Shown: positions 38,570 to 51,094 of the stretch, one piece after another
Numbering within the stretch: the first letter of the stretch is position 1
Layout: each line of letters opens with the position of its first letter
From: Dicaeum eximium
Taxonomy: Eukaryota; Chordata; Aves; Passeriformes; Dicaeidae
Length of the DNA: 64,000 bases
Direction: 5' to 3'
Assembly (NCBI GenBank): GCA_013396995.1
Contig: VWZP01004506.1
Span: 3,313,275-3,377,274 of the forward strand
Position numbers and translations under genes: made by a program
The notes under the pieces: model-generated
Database searches by the model: none
What the model saw: only the letters and a program-made list of their open reading frames with translations
Told to the model about the DNA's origin: nothing

Positions 38570-38599
38570 ACTGTATTACACAAAACTGTATTACACAAA
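38570..38599. repeat. 15-bp tandem dimer
   Basis: ACTGTATTACACAAA is present twice in direct succession. A looser third version (ACACAATTACACAAA) follows at about 38611-38625, within A-rich sequence that also repeats GAAAAGGAAC. Confidence 0.9.
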
Positions 38600-39099
38600 A
38601 AAGAAAAGGAACACAATTACACAAATGTGGAATCATGGCCAGCATAATTCTGGTTAACATGAAATCGCTGCATTTAAGTAAAACTCCAACAGCAGACATA
38701 CATAGGTAGCAGCTTCCTTCATCCAATTACCATTAATTTCAGGCAGATGCCAGCACATTCAACAAGAGTATCAACAGTACAAGCACTTCAAGCATCCTGA
38801 AAAAAGTCCTAGGACCACCAACTTCAAGAGTATCACTGAAAACCAGGGATAAATTGTACTAGTATGTGTAACCAGAATTGAAATTAAGGTGCCTGGCTTT
38901 TGCAATCTCCAAATTTAGATCAGGGACTCCATGGAACTACGGGATGAGAGAGTTGCTCTGCAGGCACAGCGTGCTTTGGGCTACTCCTCCATGAAAACCC
39001 GCAGGGCCCTTTGCCACACCGTGCAACCAGAGCCTGGGCAGTGCCACGTACCAGGTTAATGTTCCACCAAATGAAGGCAGAGGCTCCCGAGCTCCTCAG

Positions 39100-39260
39100 A
39101 AAGATGGTGATGGGAAAAGTGTGACAGGAACAGTGGAAGGGAAGCGCAGCAAGCCCAGCGTGGCGACAGGCGCTAACGGGAGCGCGCGCATCCATGCGCA
39201 GCTTCCAGCCAGGAGCTGGATCCAGCACGTGCTGCTGCCGTGCTCCAGTACCTGTTCAAG
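39100..39260. promoter_or_regulatory. Intronic CpG cluster with palindromic E-box
   Basis: About eleven CpGs fall within roughly 110 bp (39144-39240) in otherwise CpG-poor intron. Inside are GCGCATCCATGCGC (39186-39199), a palindrome resembling paired NRF1 half-sites with extra spacing, and CAGCACGTGCTG (39223-39234), a perfect 12-bp palindrome centred on a CACGTG E-box. This could be an alternative CYRIB promoter or enhancer. It could also be a GC-rich retrocopy fragment, since short open stretches exist in all three plus-strand frames; I recognise no protein. Confidence 0.4.
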
Positions 39261-39355
39261 GACTATGATTCAGTGCCTACAGGGTGTGTTGGATTTAGTG
39301 CAGATGCACAGATAAACTGCACACCATGGATGGGTCTGGCTGCTGACAGAAGGCT

Positions 39356-39370
39356 ACACACACACACACA
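39356..39370. repeat. AC dinucleotide microsatellite
   Basis: An uninterrupted AC run of 15 bases. A shorter run of the same kind lies at 17020-17031. Confidence 0.95.
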
Positions 39371-42300
39371 AATTAGGAGTGCTCACAAAAGTTAAATCAT
39401 CTGCTCTAACAGGACTGACTGAGCCTTGTTGGCCTCACTCAGTGCAACTACAGAAAGCTCCCACATCTCTCTCAGAAAGAGTCAGAGTAAGTAAAGCTAG
39501 TTAACGTTCACAGTGTTTAGTTTGAGGGTCAACATGCCCAGCATGGGCTAAAACAAACATTACCTACTATGGAATTATTTGTATTGCCATTCATGAACTC
39601 ACACAATTTATCAGGGACATCTCATGTGGCAAAGACACTGCCAAAGAACTGGATGATTTATGGGTGTTCTTATAGCAGAAATCTCCTATAGCAGGACCTT
39701 TCCAACAACAGACATTTTCCAAAATCTCTGAATACTGGAATGTGACAAAAACAAGACAGAGGAAGTAAGAAGACTTACATAACAATAAATCTTCTTAATA
39801 AAGATATGGTTGTCACTGTGGCTGAACTAGAAAATTTCTTTTGCCTAACAGTATTGTCATAAACACCAAAGAAAGCTCACTAACAAAGGGAGGGCTGACT
39901 TTACAAAGAGCAAAAAACCCCTTTGGCTGAAGAAGAGGCTTCCAGTAGCCTTTCTGTCTTTTAATAAAAATTAATATGGCTTTCAAAGATTTAGTAACAA
40001 GACAAATATTAACTCATTCATTGTCTTATCACTCATATCTAAAAATGGATGTTGGCCTTCTGGGCTTCCATCTCACTTTTGTACAAATTGTTATTTTCTT
40101 AAAAATACAAGTATCAGTAAAAATACTATTTAAAAACAAAGCCACCAATAAATGACTAAGATCTTCCAGATTTGACAGTATGAAAAGGTTTCACTTGGAT
40201 GTACTTTCAGTTAATGTATCACTGCAGAGAAACTAAAGGAGTCCCATATTCTATTACTAACCTTGCTTCTATCTTATAAACATGTTTTATGAGGAGTCAT
40301 TCAACTACAGAAACTCAGTCCAGTGCTGCAGTAACTAGAGAAACATACATTTGATCTTTGTGTTTACTACGACTTCCTATTTGCTTCCAGGTAATTAACA
40401 CTGCCATACCTCAGTTCCTTATCTTATCTTCCTTCATGATAAGGCCAAACATTCAACAGTAAGAAGAGGACTTTAGCCAGGTGTGCTGTCTTTGAATTCT
40501 GCTACAGCAAGAGCTGCTAAGGGCAGCAATGGATAAAGGCATAAGCACAGAAGGGACTCTCCAGGCACTCAGCGAGGATACTCTGTGTGAAGCACACATG
40601 CACAACACCTCCAAAAATCTCTGCACTACATCACATTACAGACAGAAGTTGCTGAAGCAGTACAGACTCCAAAAATCAGATACTGCATTCCTATCCAGCA
40701 AGGATACTCTTGTTAAACTCTCATCCATCAGCTTGAAAAATAATGTAAGTTGCTGTTTTACTGCTGAAAACTTGAGCTTCTTAAGCCTTTAAGTTAAGGC
40801 CCTACAGACAGTAAGAAGTTAACTAATCATTTGAGACAGTCCAGTCTAATCCTGGACATAAACAGTAACTTGAATACGTATGTTATAGTTCAAAAAATCT
40901 TTTATTAAAACTATTAAAACTATTTTTAAATTATAGCGTTGATTAAAGTGTTCCAAATTGCTGATCAAATTATCCTTTCACAAAGATAACAAAAATAATT
41001 AAAAAGGAAACTGAAAAGATGAATATGTCAAACAATGTGCCTGAGGGGAAAAAATGAAGTTTCATCCAGATCAACCAACTTCAACACTGGCTACTGCTCA
41101 GAGAGGAATCCCTCAGAAAGGAATATCATAAGATGTCCTGTCATTTGAACACACTTCTTAAAAAACAGCACTGAACTTACACTGGGACAATTTTCTAAGA
41201 TGAAAAATGGGCAAAAAGGTACAATTTGCATTTTAGTAGGTGTATTTATAGAATAAGCTGCCCCCATTGAAGAAGCCTTTGAGCAAAAGAAATTGTGCTC
41301 AGACCATTAACAAGATCCACAAATTCCATCCTCTCTCATACAACAAGACTCTATAACAAGTCTGTAGAACTAGTGAAGAATAAACCACACCTGGAAAAGT
41401 AAAAGCAGCTTTTTGTTTTGCTGCTCAGCCAGACTGTTCCCCGTGATCATGAACGCCACGCTGATGACAAAACAGAGCAGTCATTAAGCAGCTCATGAGG
41501 CCATGAAAAATGTTCTCAAGAGCCAGGCAAGGAAACAAGGATAGTTCAGAAAGGTGGCATCTCCAGCTCTGGTTCCATGTCACATTCCTAACAAATAGCA
41601 GAGCAGTTACACTTCCTCTGCCTGCTTTGAAACCAGCAAATACAGCATATCACAAAGAAGATACAAAAACCTGTAACTTCAGGCACACAGACCTTGCCCT
41701 CAAAAGTATCACATCCTGGTAATACCAGAATACAACAACAAGAACTGAGAAACCCCATATTTGAGGCAGCTTCTGGAACCCCATGTGCACACACATGGCA
41801 CCACAAGAGCAACACGTGGTAGGAAATTAAACTCTGAGGAAATAATGTCTTCCTTACTTTAAACTCTTGTACACACTACCAAAGTTTTGATTATCATAAG
41901 GAATTATCAAACAGTATTTTACAGACCTAGTTTTTTTCCACTGAGCACTCTGCCTGGAATGGGAAAGAGCTGCTTCAGCACTCACTTATGTCAAGGATCA
42001 GTGTTCCAAAAAGGTACATTGGGATAGAGCCAGGCCACTGAAGCAGATTTATTTCAGAAAACAGAGCTATAACTTTTCTACTAGACAATAAAAGCTACTG
42101 CTTAAAGGCACTGATTCTCAACCTTCTTCCAACTGCAGCTCTCCCTACCTTTTGTCATAATAAGCCTTAACTCTGCCAGCCCAAAGGCAGAGCTCTTACT
42201 TTACTTCCTCTGAGCTGTGACTGCAAGAGCAGGGGAATGGCAAACAGGATCATTCCTCAGCACAGAAACTCGAGCAGAAGTACATCACACACGGAGTGAC

Positions 42301-45300
42301 ATGGAAGTTCAAAAGACACACAAGGTGAAAATAAGTGTACTTAAGACCAGATAGGAACAAAAAAGGGGTGGGGGAGAGGGACAGAAAAAGGGACATAGAC
42401 AGAAACCAGCCCACAGATGGCTGCACCTGATCCATTCCACTCTTCAGAACGCTGCTGCTGATGGGAAGTTTTTCACTATAGTCACTGCACTCTGGGCTCC
42501 CACAAAGGTGCTGTCTTGCACCCACAAAAGAAGGACAGCTCTAGAATTTCTGTTTTAAATTGCATTAATATTTCATATTATCAATTTTATGACTGTCAAA
42601 GACTTCCACTGCAAGTCTTAGTAAGTAAATAAAATTTTTAAACACAGGATATACATTTCACATCTTACACTACTTTACCTATTTACAATGGGGGAAAAAA
42701 GTGAGGCAAAGAACCCTAAACATCCTGTGGTCTTTACATAAAAACTGCTCTAAATTACACTCAGCCACATGAGCACCCTTTGTAAGTTAACAGAGAAACA
42801 TGCTCTACAGAGAGCAAAATAACAGTTTAGTGTTTTAACCTGAATCTATTGCCACCTTTCATCAGAAATCAGAGCTCCACAAAAGTTTTCTTAACTATGA
42901 AATTTTTTGAAAGCTTGAGTATTAACAATGCTTTAATACATTCTATTATCCATGTGACTGTTCATGACTTTGAATGTGCCACCAAGCTGCAAGCTCCCTC
43001 ACCCTCAACAGGCTTCTCTGGTGTGCAAGCACTGTTATCAGGCATATTCACATCAGTAAAGCACTCAATATTGCAACAAAGTTTAAAGTCAACACCATAA
43101 ACACCATTCCCAACATGCATATTCATAGCTTTCAGCCTTCTCCTTAGTCTGCTGAAGAATAAAAAACTTACTTTTGGCCTGTTTACTCTTTAAAAATGTC
43201 TAGTTGGATATTCTAACAGAAAATGAGCACTTCTGAAATTACTGACCCTTAAGACTTTGCTTCCGCTTTCAGTAATTCTAACCAAGTCTACTTTTCCCTA
43301 TTTATAGGCTTGATACTCAGAGGCTAAAACAGACACTATTAAAGAGCAAGCAATTCCAGATCCACAGCTTAGTTAGGAAAGACAAAAGAAAAATGTCCTG
43401 CAACTATTTGAGGAGAAGAGACCAGACCAAATAGTACAAGTCTAGGAGAAATCTTTGTATATGGAAGTAAGTCCCCGGGAAAATTATTCAAATATGAACA
43501 AACTTTGCACTTACCTGAGGGGAAAATGAAGAAGTATCTGCAGCTACCAGCCTTGTTCTTATAAATCTCTTAAATCAGAACTACTCCAAACATTAATTTT
43601 TATAGCTGTACTGTATCACAGTTAAGAGCAGGCAGGCTTTCAGCCTTCCTCTGTTACTTGACTAAAAGGGGAAGTTAAGCAAGTCCCAGTATCTGTTCAA
43701 TCAGTCTAGATTAATGTACTTGTACTGTTAAAGATTATTTAATTTACACTGTCTCTAGATAGCTACAATTACAAAGAAATGCAAAGAGTATTCTTAATTG
43801 GCAAAGAAGTCTTGGCAGTTTGTTCTTTTCCATGGCAGAAAAGAGATAAAAATCAAGGAATGCCATTCCTGGATGCTTTCAGTGAGGAGACAGCATACAA
43901 ACTGTGAAGGCAATTTTGTGGTACATATATGAACAGGAAAAGAGAAAGGGTGAATTCAATACCTCCTTGTAGGTGAAGGGAATCTCCCATTATATTCTAA
44001 AGTACATACAAAACTAATACTAAACCGGCACAACTGTACAGAATTCAAAGGCAGGAATCAGGGCAATCAATCTCATGTTACTCCTGAATCACTCTGACAG
44101 TGAAGATTGCTTGTGACAAAGATCACAGGATTAAATTTATCTCCACACTTTTATTTAAAGCATTTGCCTTCACAACTTTGATGGGAGGATATCCTATAAA
44201 AGGTATCTGCAAGACAGTAAGAGGCTCCTACCTTAAAGATCTGTTCTGTCATCAGACCTGAAAATGCCCACTTCTCCTCCCAAAAAAATAAGATTAACTG
44301 GCCTGAATTACCAGCTTTTTCTTTCTTTGAAAAACATCTAAAAGCAGGAAGGATGCTGGAATTTCTTAGGACAGTTAGACATAACCCATTCAGGTCCCCA
44401 CAAGTAACTTGCCACTGACAACCGTTTATTGAAATTGGATTACTAAGAATTATTGCTACTTCTTCACAAACCTGATACTGTCAGAGGAAAAGCCTTGAGA
44501 TAGAAGGTTTTGAGACTTAAAACTGCTGAAAATGAATGTAATGAACTATAAACTCTGAACAGAACTACTACAAATTTATTTAAGCTTAGAAGGAGCTACT
44601 GGACAGAGGTAGTGGTAGGAGGCAATATTAACCACTTCATCACCAGCCCCCATTATCTACCAGGGGAGACAGGAAGACACATCTTTTATTGCTGTACAGC
44701 ACAGAAAGGTTAGCTCTGAGAAAGCAAGAAATTTAAAAAAAATTATAAAAATCAGGAGGGGGGAAGGCTGTCATGCCAGGAACACAGTTAAAGCCATGCT
44801 GTAAATGATGTAACTGGTTCCAAGAAAGCAGCTGTAGTTATGGGTTATGTAGCAGCCTGTCTTTTCACTAAAGTCAAAATTCCATCAATGTCTGTGTTAC
44901 AACAGAGCAGTTCTGCCTGTCAAGCACTTGCAGGATTTAATATGTGTATACACTTACACCTCTCCACCATCTAACCATTAAAAACAATCTCAACTTTCTT
45001 GTTTACAGATTACTTAAAACTGCAACTTCCATCAACCACCTTTAATTCCAAAGGCATTGCCATTCACACCAATGCTTCAGCCTAACTCCAATCCCAAACT
45101 CACATAGCCCTTGACACAAAAACCATGACAGTCAGTCAGCATGTTACAGTTACAGACTCAAACAGATTTCGGTTTTACTTTTCATGTTTGTTCAACACAA
45201 TTCCTCTCAACTCCTAAGAATAAATCAAGGTCTCTTTCCCATTGGCTTTACTCATTAAAGACTGCAACACCACAGAGACTGACAACTACTCAGAAGTTCC

Positions 45301-46682
45301 CCAGGAAACTCAGCTCTGCCACCATGAACACTTTTGTAGCGAGACTGTCTTATCTTCTGAGTTTACACACCAGAGATTTATTATCAGTTGAGTTTAGTTT
45401 GGTTTCTCTTCTCTTTTTTCTAACTTTCCACCCTCACTTTCATACAGCTGAGCCTAGACCTTCTACTTCAAGCTGTATCATGGGAAGAAAAATACAGTCC
45501 ATTCTCATGAGATAGTTTTATAGGTAGATGTCTAAAGTCAGGTCTAACCAAGCGGTGCTTAATGAATATTGAGATAAAAAGAAGAAAAAAGTGTTTTTCC
45601 TTGTACAACACAGATAATAGCAAAAAGAATTTGGGGGTATTTGTAAAATTTTTTTTTTCATTTCCCCAGACCTTTTATAGGACTGTGCCAATTACTTTAA
45701 TGGTAGCCAGAAAAATGTGCTGCCATGCAGTCGGGACAACCATAATTTCCTGCTCATCTTTACACACATGCACAAAAAGCTGCTACTCAGCAATCAAAAT
45801 CTTTGTAAGTTGAAAAAAAGTCACTTAAAAATACTGCCAAATTACTGTTTCAGTTACATGCACAATTTATATCAGTTTTATACTAAGATGCAGTTTAGAG
45901 TTTGTGTTTCTTTGTGAATATGACACAAAGACTGTGATTCCCAATTTTATTTAAACAGAACAGTCTGTCAGCACTTCTGGGAGACCAGTACTTAACACAA
46001 ATTTGCTTTGAGACAACAGGTTAGTACACCAAGGTCTTAAATAATGGCTACAGTGCAGAGACATGTCACATTTGGAAGAGATTTCTGAAAGGATCAGATG
46101 TACAGCATTGGTTTGAAAGAAATCTGATCCTGGAAGGATGTCCTGCTTAACTTCTTGGTAGGACTTATGTTTAACATGCAATGCAAATCAACAAAATCTT
46201 GGATCTTTAGGATATTCCGTAACTGCCAGCATTACATATGCCTACAGTTTCCCAGGCTACATTCCCTGGCAGCAGAGAGAATATATAAAGCATAATGAGT
46301 ATGAGTTAAACTCTAGCTTTCCTTGACAGCATGTTATTGACTGCCTCTGATGGACTTCAGATTAGCCAAACTGTTCATTTTTAGCTGGAGAAAAGTTCAT
46401 TTCAATTCTCCTGGTTGAGAAGATTAAACTGTGTGTTTATGCAACTACTGCTTCTTTCCTAATACTAAAGGAGGGCAAAAGCTACACAACAGATCAAAAC
46501 ATTCACAAGTCCAAAAATTAATTTGCTTTAACTTGGTTTTTTTTGATTCTGAACTACTCAACAGAACAAGAACAGAACAGAACTCAGACCATGAATGCAT
46601 AATGCAAAATCAACACACATCACCAGATCAGAGAAACATCTCAAAACAGATTTTCCCAGTGCATCACTTCCTGCCAAGAAGC

Positions 46683-47445
46683 ACAGAATCAGAACAGTTC
46701 GGGTTAGAACAGACTTTTCAAGGTCATCTAGTCCAACACCCTGCCATGGGCAGGGACGTCTCCAACTCAATCAGCTTGCTCAGACCTGGCCCTGAATGCT
46801 ACCAGGGATGGGGCATTTACCACCTCCCTGGGCAACCTGTGCTGGTGTTTCATTATTCTCATTGCAAAACATTTCTCCCTTAGTCTAAATCTGGCCTCCT
46901 GTAGTTTAAAACCATTGCCTCTTGCACTAGTCCAACAGGTCCATATCAAAAGTTTGGCTCCATCTCTTACAAGTTCTTTTTGGGTACTGGAAGGTGCTCT
47001 AAGGTCTCCCCAGGGCCTTCTCTTCTCCAGGCTGAACAACCCCAGCTCTTTCCACCTGCCTTTAAAGAAAAAGTGTTTCATCCCTCTGATTGTGTTTGTA
47101 GGCCTCTTCTGGACTCAGTCCAGCAGGTCCATGTGTTTGCTGTGCTGAGGACTCCTGAGCTGGACACAGTATTCCACATGAGGTCTCATGAGAGCAGAGC
47201 AGAGGGGCAGAACCACCTCCCCTGACCCGCTGGCCCTGCTGGGGGATGCAGCCCAGGACACATCACTCTGGGATGCAAGTGCACATCCATGGCTCACGTT
47301 GAGCTTCTCATCCACCAACACCCCCAAGTCTTTCTCCTCAGGGCTGCTCTGAACCCTCCATCCCCCAACCTACACTGATACCAGGGCTTGCCTGGACCCA
47401 GGTTCCAGACCTTGTGCCTGTCATTGCTGAACCTCACGCTGCTCT
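46683..47445 (-). mobile_element. CR1 LINE, about 0.76 kb of the 3' end
   Basis: Read on the minus strand, this is the 3' part of a CR1 element and the longest in the window. A frame at 47115-47327 starts MGVLVDEKLNVSHGCALA and includes VLPLCSALMRPHVEYCVQ; a second at 46767-47081 includes ELGLFSLEKRRPWGDL, GNGFKL and HRLPREVV. All are hallmarks of the C-terminal part of CR1 ORF2 reverse transcriptase. The frames are separate and interrupted, so the copy is dead. The 3' tail (46683-46740 as seen on plus: ATCTAGTCCAACACCCTGCC) matches the CR1 3'UTR. Similarity fades at about 47445. It lies in the same orientation as CYRIB. Confidence 0.93.
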
Positions 47446-50400
47446 GGCAGAAACTCACTCAGACACTGTGCTGGCCTCCACATCCAAGCTATTGGGAACC
47501 CAGCAGGAGACCTTGCACTGCCCAATGAGATGTACTGGATTGCTTCTTGGTCAGCCAGGATGGTCCAAGAAACATCCCCAGGGACTGCCTCGGGCAGGGG
47601 CATCTCCCACTACAGCGCTGGCTTGCTCTCACTGCCCAGAGCTGCTGACTAGAGCATCCCTGACACCTCCCACACTGGCCTGAGTCTCAAGCAATTCAAT
47701 ACCATGAGGACAGGACCCCAGGAGATGTGACAGGATGCAGAGACAACCTTGTCAGTGACTCAGCCTGGCAGGCTGCAGAAGTGTAGGGGGAAAGCATGAA
47801 ACACCTTTCCAAACACAGGAACCGCAGGGCTCCCTCAGTCAGCACTAGGGTGGGGGAATCAAACCCACAGCAGCAATAAGGTGGAACTTGGGGGGCTGGG
47901 GGTGGGTAGGAAGCTGTGCTATAGTGGGAAGTTGGCTGTTGTATTATTTAAGTTTTTGCTGGACCTTTACTCTTCATTTTTTCATGTAGGCTATGAACAT
48001 CATAAAAAAAGCAAAGCCACCAAATAGCTGCAAAAAGTCAGTTTACACAATATTTTAAATACAAACAGGAATTATTATAACTAAAAACCCTGAACTACAT
48101 CTGCTAGCAGAAAAATTCTGCTTTCATGCAGCGATACCCATCAAGTTCCGTTTTGTACAGATTAGTATCAACAATTCAGTTTTTATAGTATTCTCACAAA
48201 ATAAAGAAAACACTACCGGCACGAAAAAGTAACCACACAATAAATACAGCACTACCTTTCTACAGAACTGTACAGTTCCATACTAAACAAGACTAACAGA
48301 GTAAGTGCAGCTCTTTTGAAAATTACAGTAGCTGTTAACCAACAAGTCTTTTCTTCCTGCCCTTCTTTCTCTCCTCCCACTTCTAGCACTGTTAGCGTCA
48401 CACAAACAAAAGAGGGAAAACTTGTTTCTTTTCCATTCAGAAGGTTAACCTGCTCCTCCTGCTGTACACAGTAGCAAAAAAAAAAACAAAAACCCTCCAG
48501 TTGAAGCTTCACCCAGTCACAAAATTTGGATTTGCAGAGCAGAAATGCAAACAAGTTGGCTGATGACAGTATGTAGGTGATGAGGAGTTGGATTAGAGCC
48601 CCACATCAGCAGCTTTAGAAAAATCACCTTCCACCCTGAAAAGTGATACATGAAGAATCATTCAGCATCTTTTATAATGAAGGCTACCACAGGAATTATA
48701 TGAGATCCAGACTTAGGGCTACTTCAGAAACAGCTCTCAAGGTATAGAATTTTGTATCTAGTGGCCTTTAATGACAAAAGGTGATTGGTTTCCCTTACTC
48801 TCTATTCTTCAGTGTCAAAAAAATCTCACAATCAGTATCACAACAGCACAACCACTAGCTTTAAACACATGGATTTTCAGCAACGATACAAGAATAAGCA
48901 TAGACATGTTCCTGTTTTTACAGAAGTTATGAACTCAAGCATTACTTAAAGCTGAATATCCTCATAGTAACAAGATTTTTTTCATGGAATATCCTTTCTT
49001 TGTCTCCATACTTGCTAAAATCCTAAGACAAAGAAAAGCCCTGCATTTTCTCTTTAAATGTTAAAGGACCTTGACACCGAGCTTCACACAGAGTAGTACC
49101 CATTACACTCACATGTATTAAATGCAAATGGGCGTTTTTGCAATGTATAAACACACAACATGATTCACACCAAATGAATTAGCTCACCTAATCCAATAGC
49201 AAGTGTTTAGGGAAATATTCTTGGGACCACTTCATAGGTAATGCAGAGACTGCCTGAATTACAAGTTACTCCTGCACATTTGATATGAACATCTTCAGCT
49301 TCTCCAACCAACAGTGACAGCAAGTGCCACAGCCCAATTAGGTACTGTGTGAGCAGAGGGTGAAAAAAAAAGCCTGTTTTATCTTACAGATACTGCCTGA
49401 TAACTGGGTGCCAACTTCAGTGTTGTGAAGAAAAGTTCCTGAATCTGTCAGCCTGAGCTATATCATGTATTTAATATACCTTTACCACACTGCCTTCCAA
49501 TTCCCTTAAAATTAAGGTCTAAAGGTATTCAGTTTAGTAAACTACGTTTACATTCTAAGATTTCCAATCATCTTACATATTAGCTTGGTCTATGACCAGC
49601 TTTTACAAAAAGCAGAAATATATGTTAGTTGCTGGACAAGAAACTAGGTCAACCATTTACTGAAATCCACGCAGACTCAATCTCAGCAAACAAGCAGAAA
49701 AAGGCAGTGATGGTATGGTGGGGTTTTGTTTAGTTCATTTGTACTCTTCAACCTTTACCTAAGGCTGATCCACAGAAACTTCAAGGAATTTCTTTAATCT
49801 ATTACTAAAGCCCTGGATGACTGTACTTTTTTAAAATAGCACCTGAACAGATCATTAATCCAACACTGAGCCCACAAGGCTGGAGCTTTAGCCAAGTCCA
49901 TCTTCTGCCACCCGTTCTCCTTCCACCTCTACTTCCCTGAAGGTCTCCCTTTTTTCACTTACCCTGTAGCTCCAATTGGAGCACAACAGATCAAGAGCAA
50001 GTACATATAGTGGAGAAGTCCTGGATCAGCCATCAAACAGGTCTCAGTCACCTCCCAAACTTCTGTTCCTACTATCAAAGTAGGAATCACCACTCGCCTC
50101 AGTTGCCATGAGAAACTGGTTGTATGGTTGTGCAAGTCTCTCCCCTGGCTCAGAGGTACCACCATTTGTGATTTGTGCTGATTTTTGGAGGCTTTTTGTT
50201 TTTTTTTTCTTGGTTTTATACTTATTATAAAGCTTTACTTCAGTACATTGTCCATCCCCCAGTCAAGGGAAACCAAAACCAGTTACAGTAATGCCATGAA
50301 GAAGGTATCTTTCCTGGGACTATGGACTATATTAGAAAAAGGGGAATAAAGATATCTGTTCCTTAGCTAGCATACTATTTTCAGACAAAGAACACTACCA

Positions 50401-50999
50401 TAAACCAAGAAGTGTTACAATCGCCACTTTGGTTTCTAAATTTGTATTGAATACAAATTTATTTTGGAACAACAGATGACAGAAATAATCATATTCAGAC
50501 CTCTTAAGTGACAAAATGATTGAAGTATCTAAAAAATGGAGAACCAGCAATATTATCATCCTCCTATCCACGCTTTTCCTGTTTGCACACCAGTGTCAGC
50601 AAACCTGAAACCCCACCTCAAACTCTCCTCTCATACCAACAAGGATTACAGAGCACTTTGTTCCCACAACCAAAAAACACAGGGAATTAAGAACGGGATT
50701 TGATACTCCTTTGGACTGAAATTATTTAAATGAGAGGGTAAGTTACTATTGTTGTAGTGACACACAGGATGCCATTACATGCAGTGTCTTTTCCATAAAG
50801 CCAGGGCACTCACACTGCCCTGCTCTCCCTGTCTGCCATGCACAGTACAGCAGTTCTACACCTATTTAGCAACAATGCAGAGCCCTCTGCAAAGGTCTGC
50901 TGTCAGTTCAGAACAGGAGAGCAGCCTACATTTCATATTTCCTTCCTTCTGCAAGGTTGAGTCACATCCTTTTAGAAAGCTAAAAAACTATGGTAGAAG

Positions 51000-51031
<32 letters not shown>

Positions 51032-51041
51032 AAAAAAAAAA
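51000..51041. repeat. Long poly(A) homopolymer
   Basis: Twenty-six consecutive A (51000-51025), CCTTT, then eleven more A, on the plus strand. No retroelement body is visible upstream. It lies directly before a sequencing gap. Confidence 0.9.
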
Positions 51042-51072
51042 CCTTGAATCCGGGGGAAATCACGAAACTCAA

Positions 51073-51094
51073 NNNNNNNNNNNNNNNNNNNNNN
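51073..51094. other. Assembly gap of 22 N
   Basis: Bases 51073-51094 are N. The preceding 31 bases (51042-51072), after the poly(A), are of doubtful quality because they sit between a homopolymer and a gap. Confidence 0.98.

Larger units (their letters stand above)
26287..46682 (-). other. CYRIB: CYRIB intron 1 central segment, mostly featureless
   Basis: Twenty kilobases of AT-rich unique intron. Items inside are a diverged 58-bp-period duplication (31154-31266), a triplicated 18-mer (36301-36353), a 15-mer tandem dimer (38570-38599), a CpG cluster (39100-39260), a short AC repeat (39356-39370) and a G/A-rich stretch (42360-42400). Open frames of up to 158 codons, for example at 32928-33404, have no recognisable domain and are open on both strands. 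No exon or RNA gene is supported. Confidence 0.7.

Noticed and set aside
46431..46883. 150-codon plus-strand frame
   Set aside because: Its second half runs antisense through the CR1 3' end, so it is not a gene.
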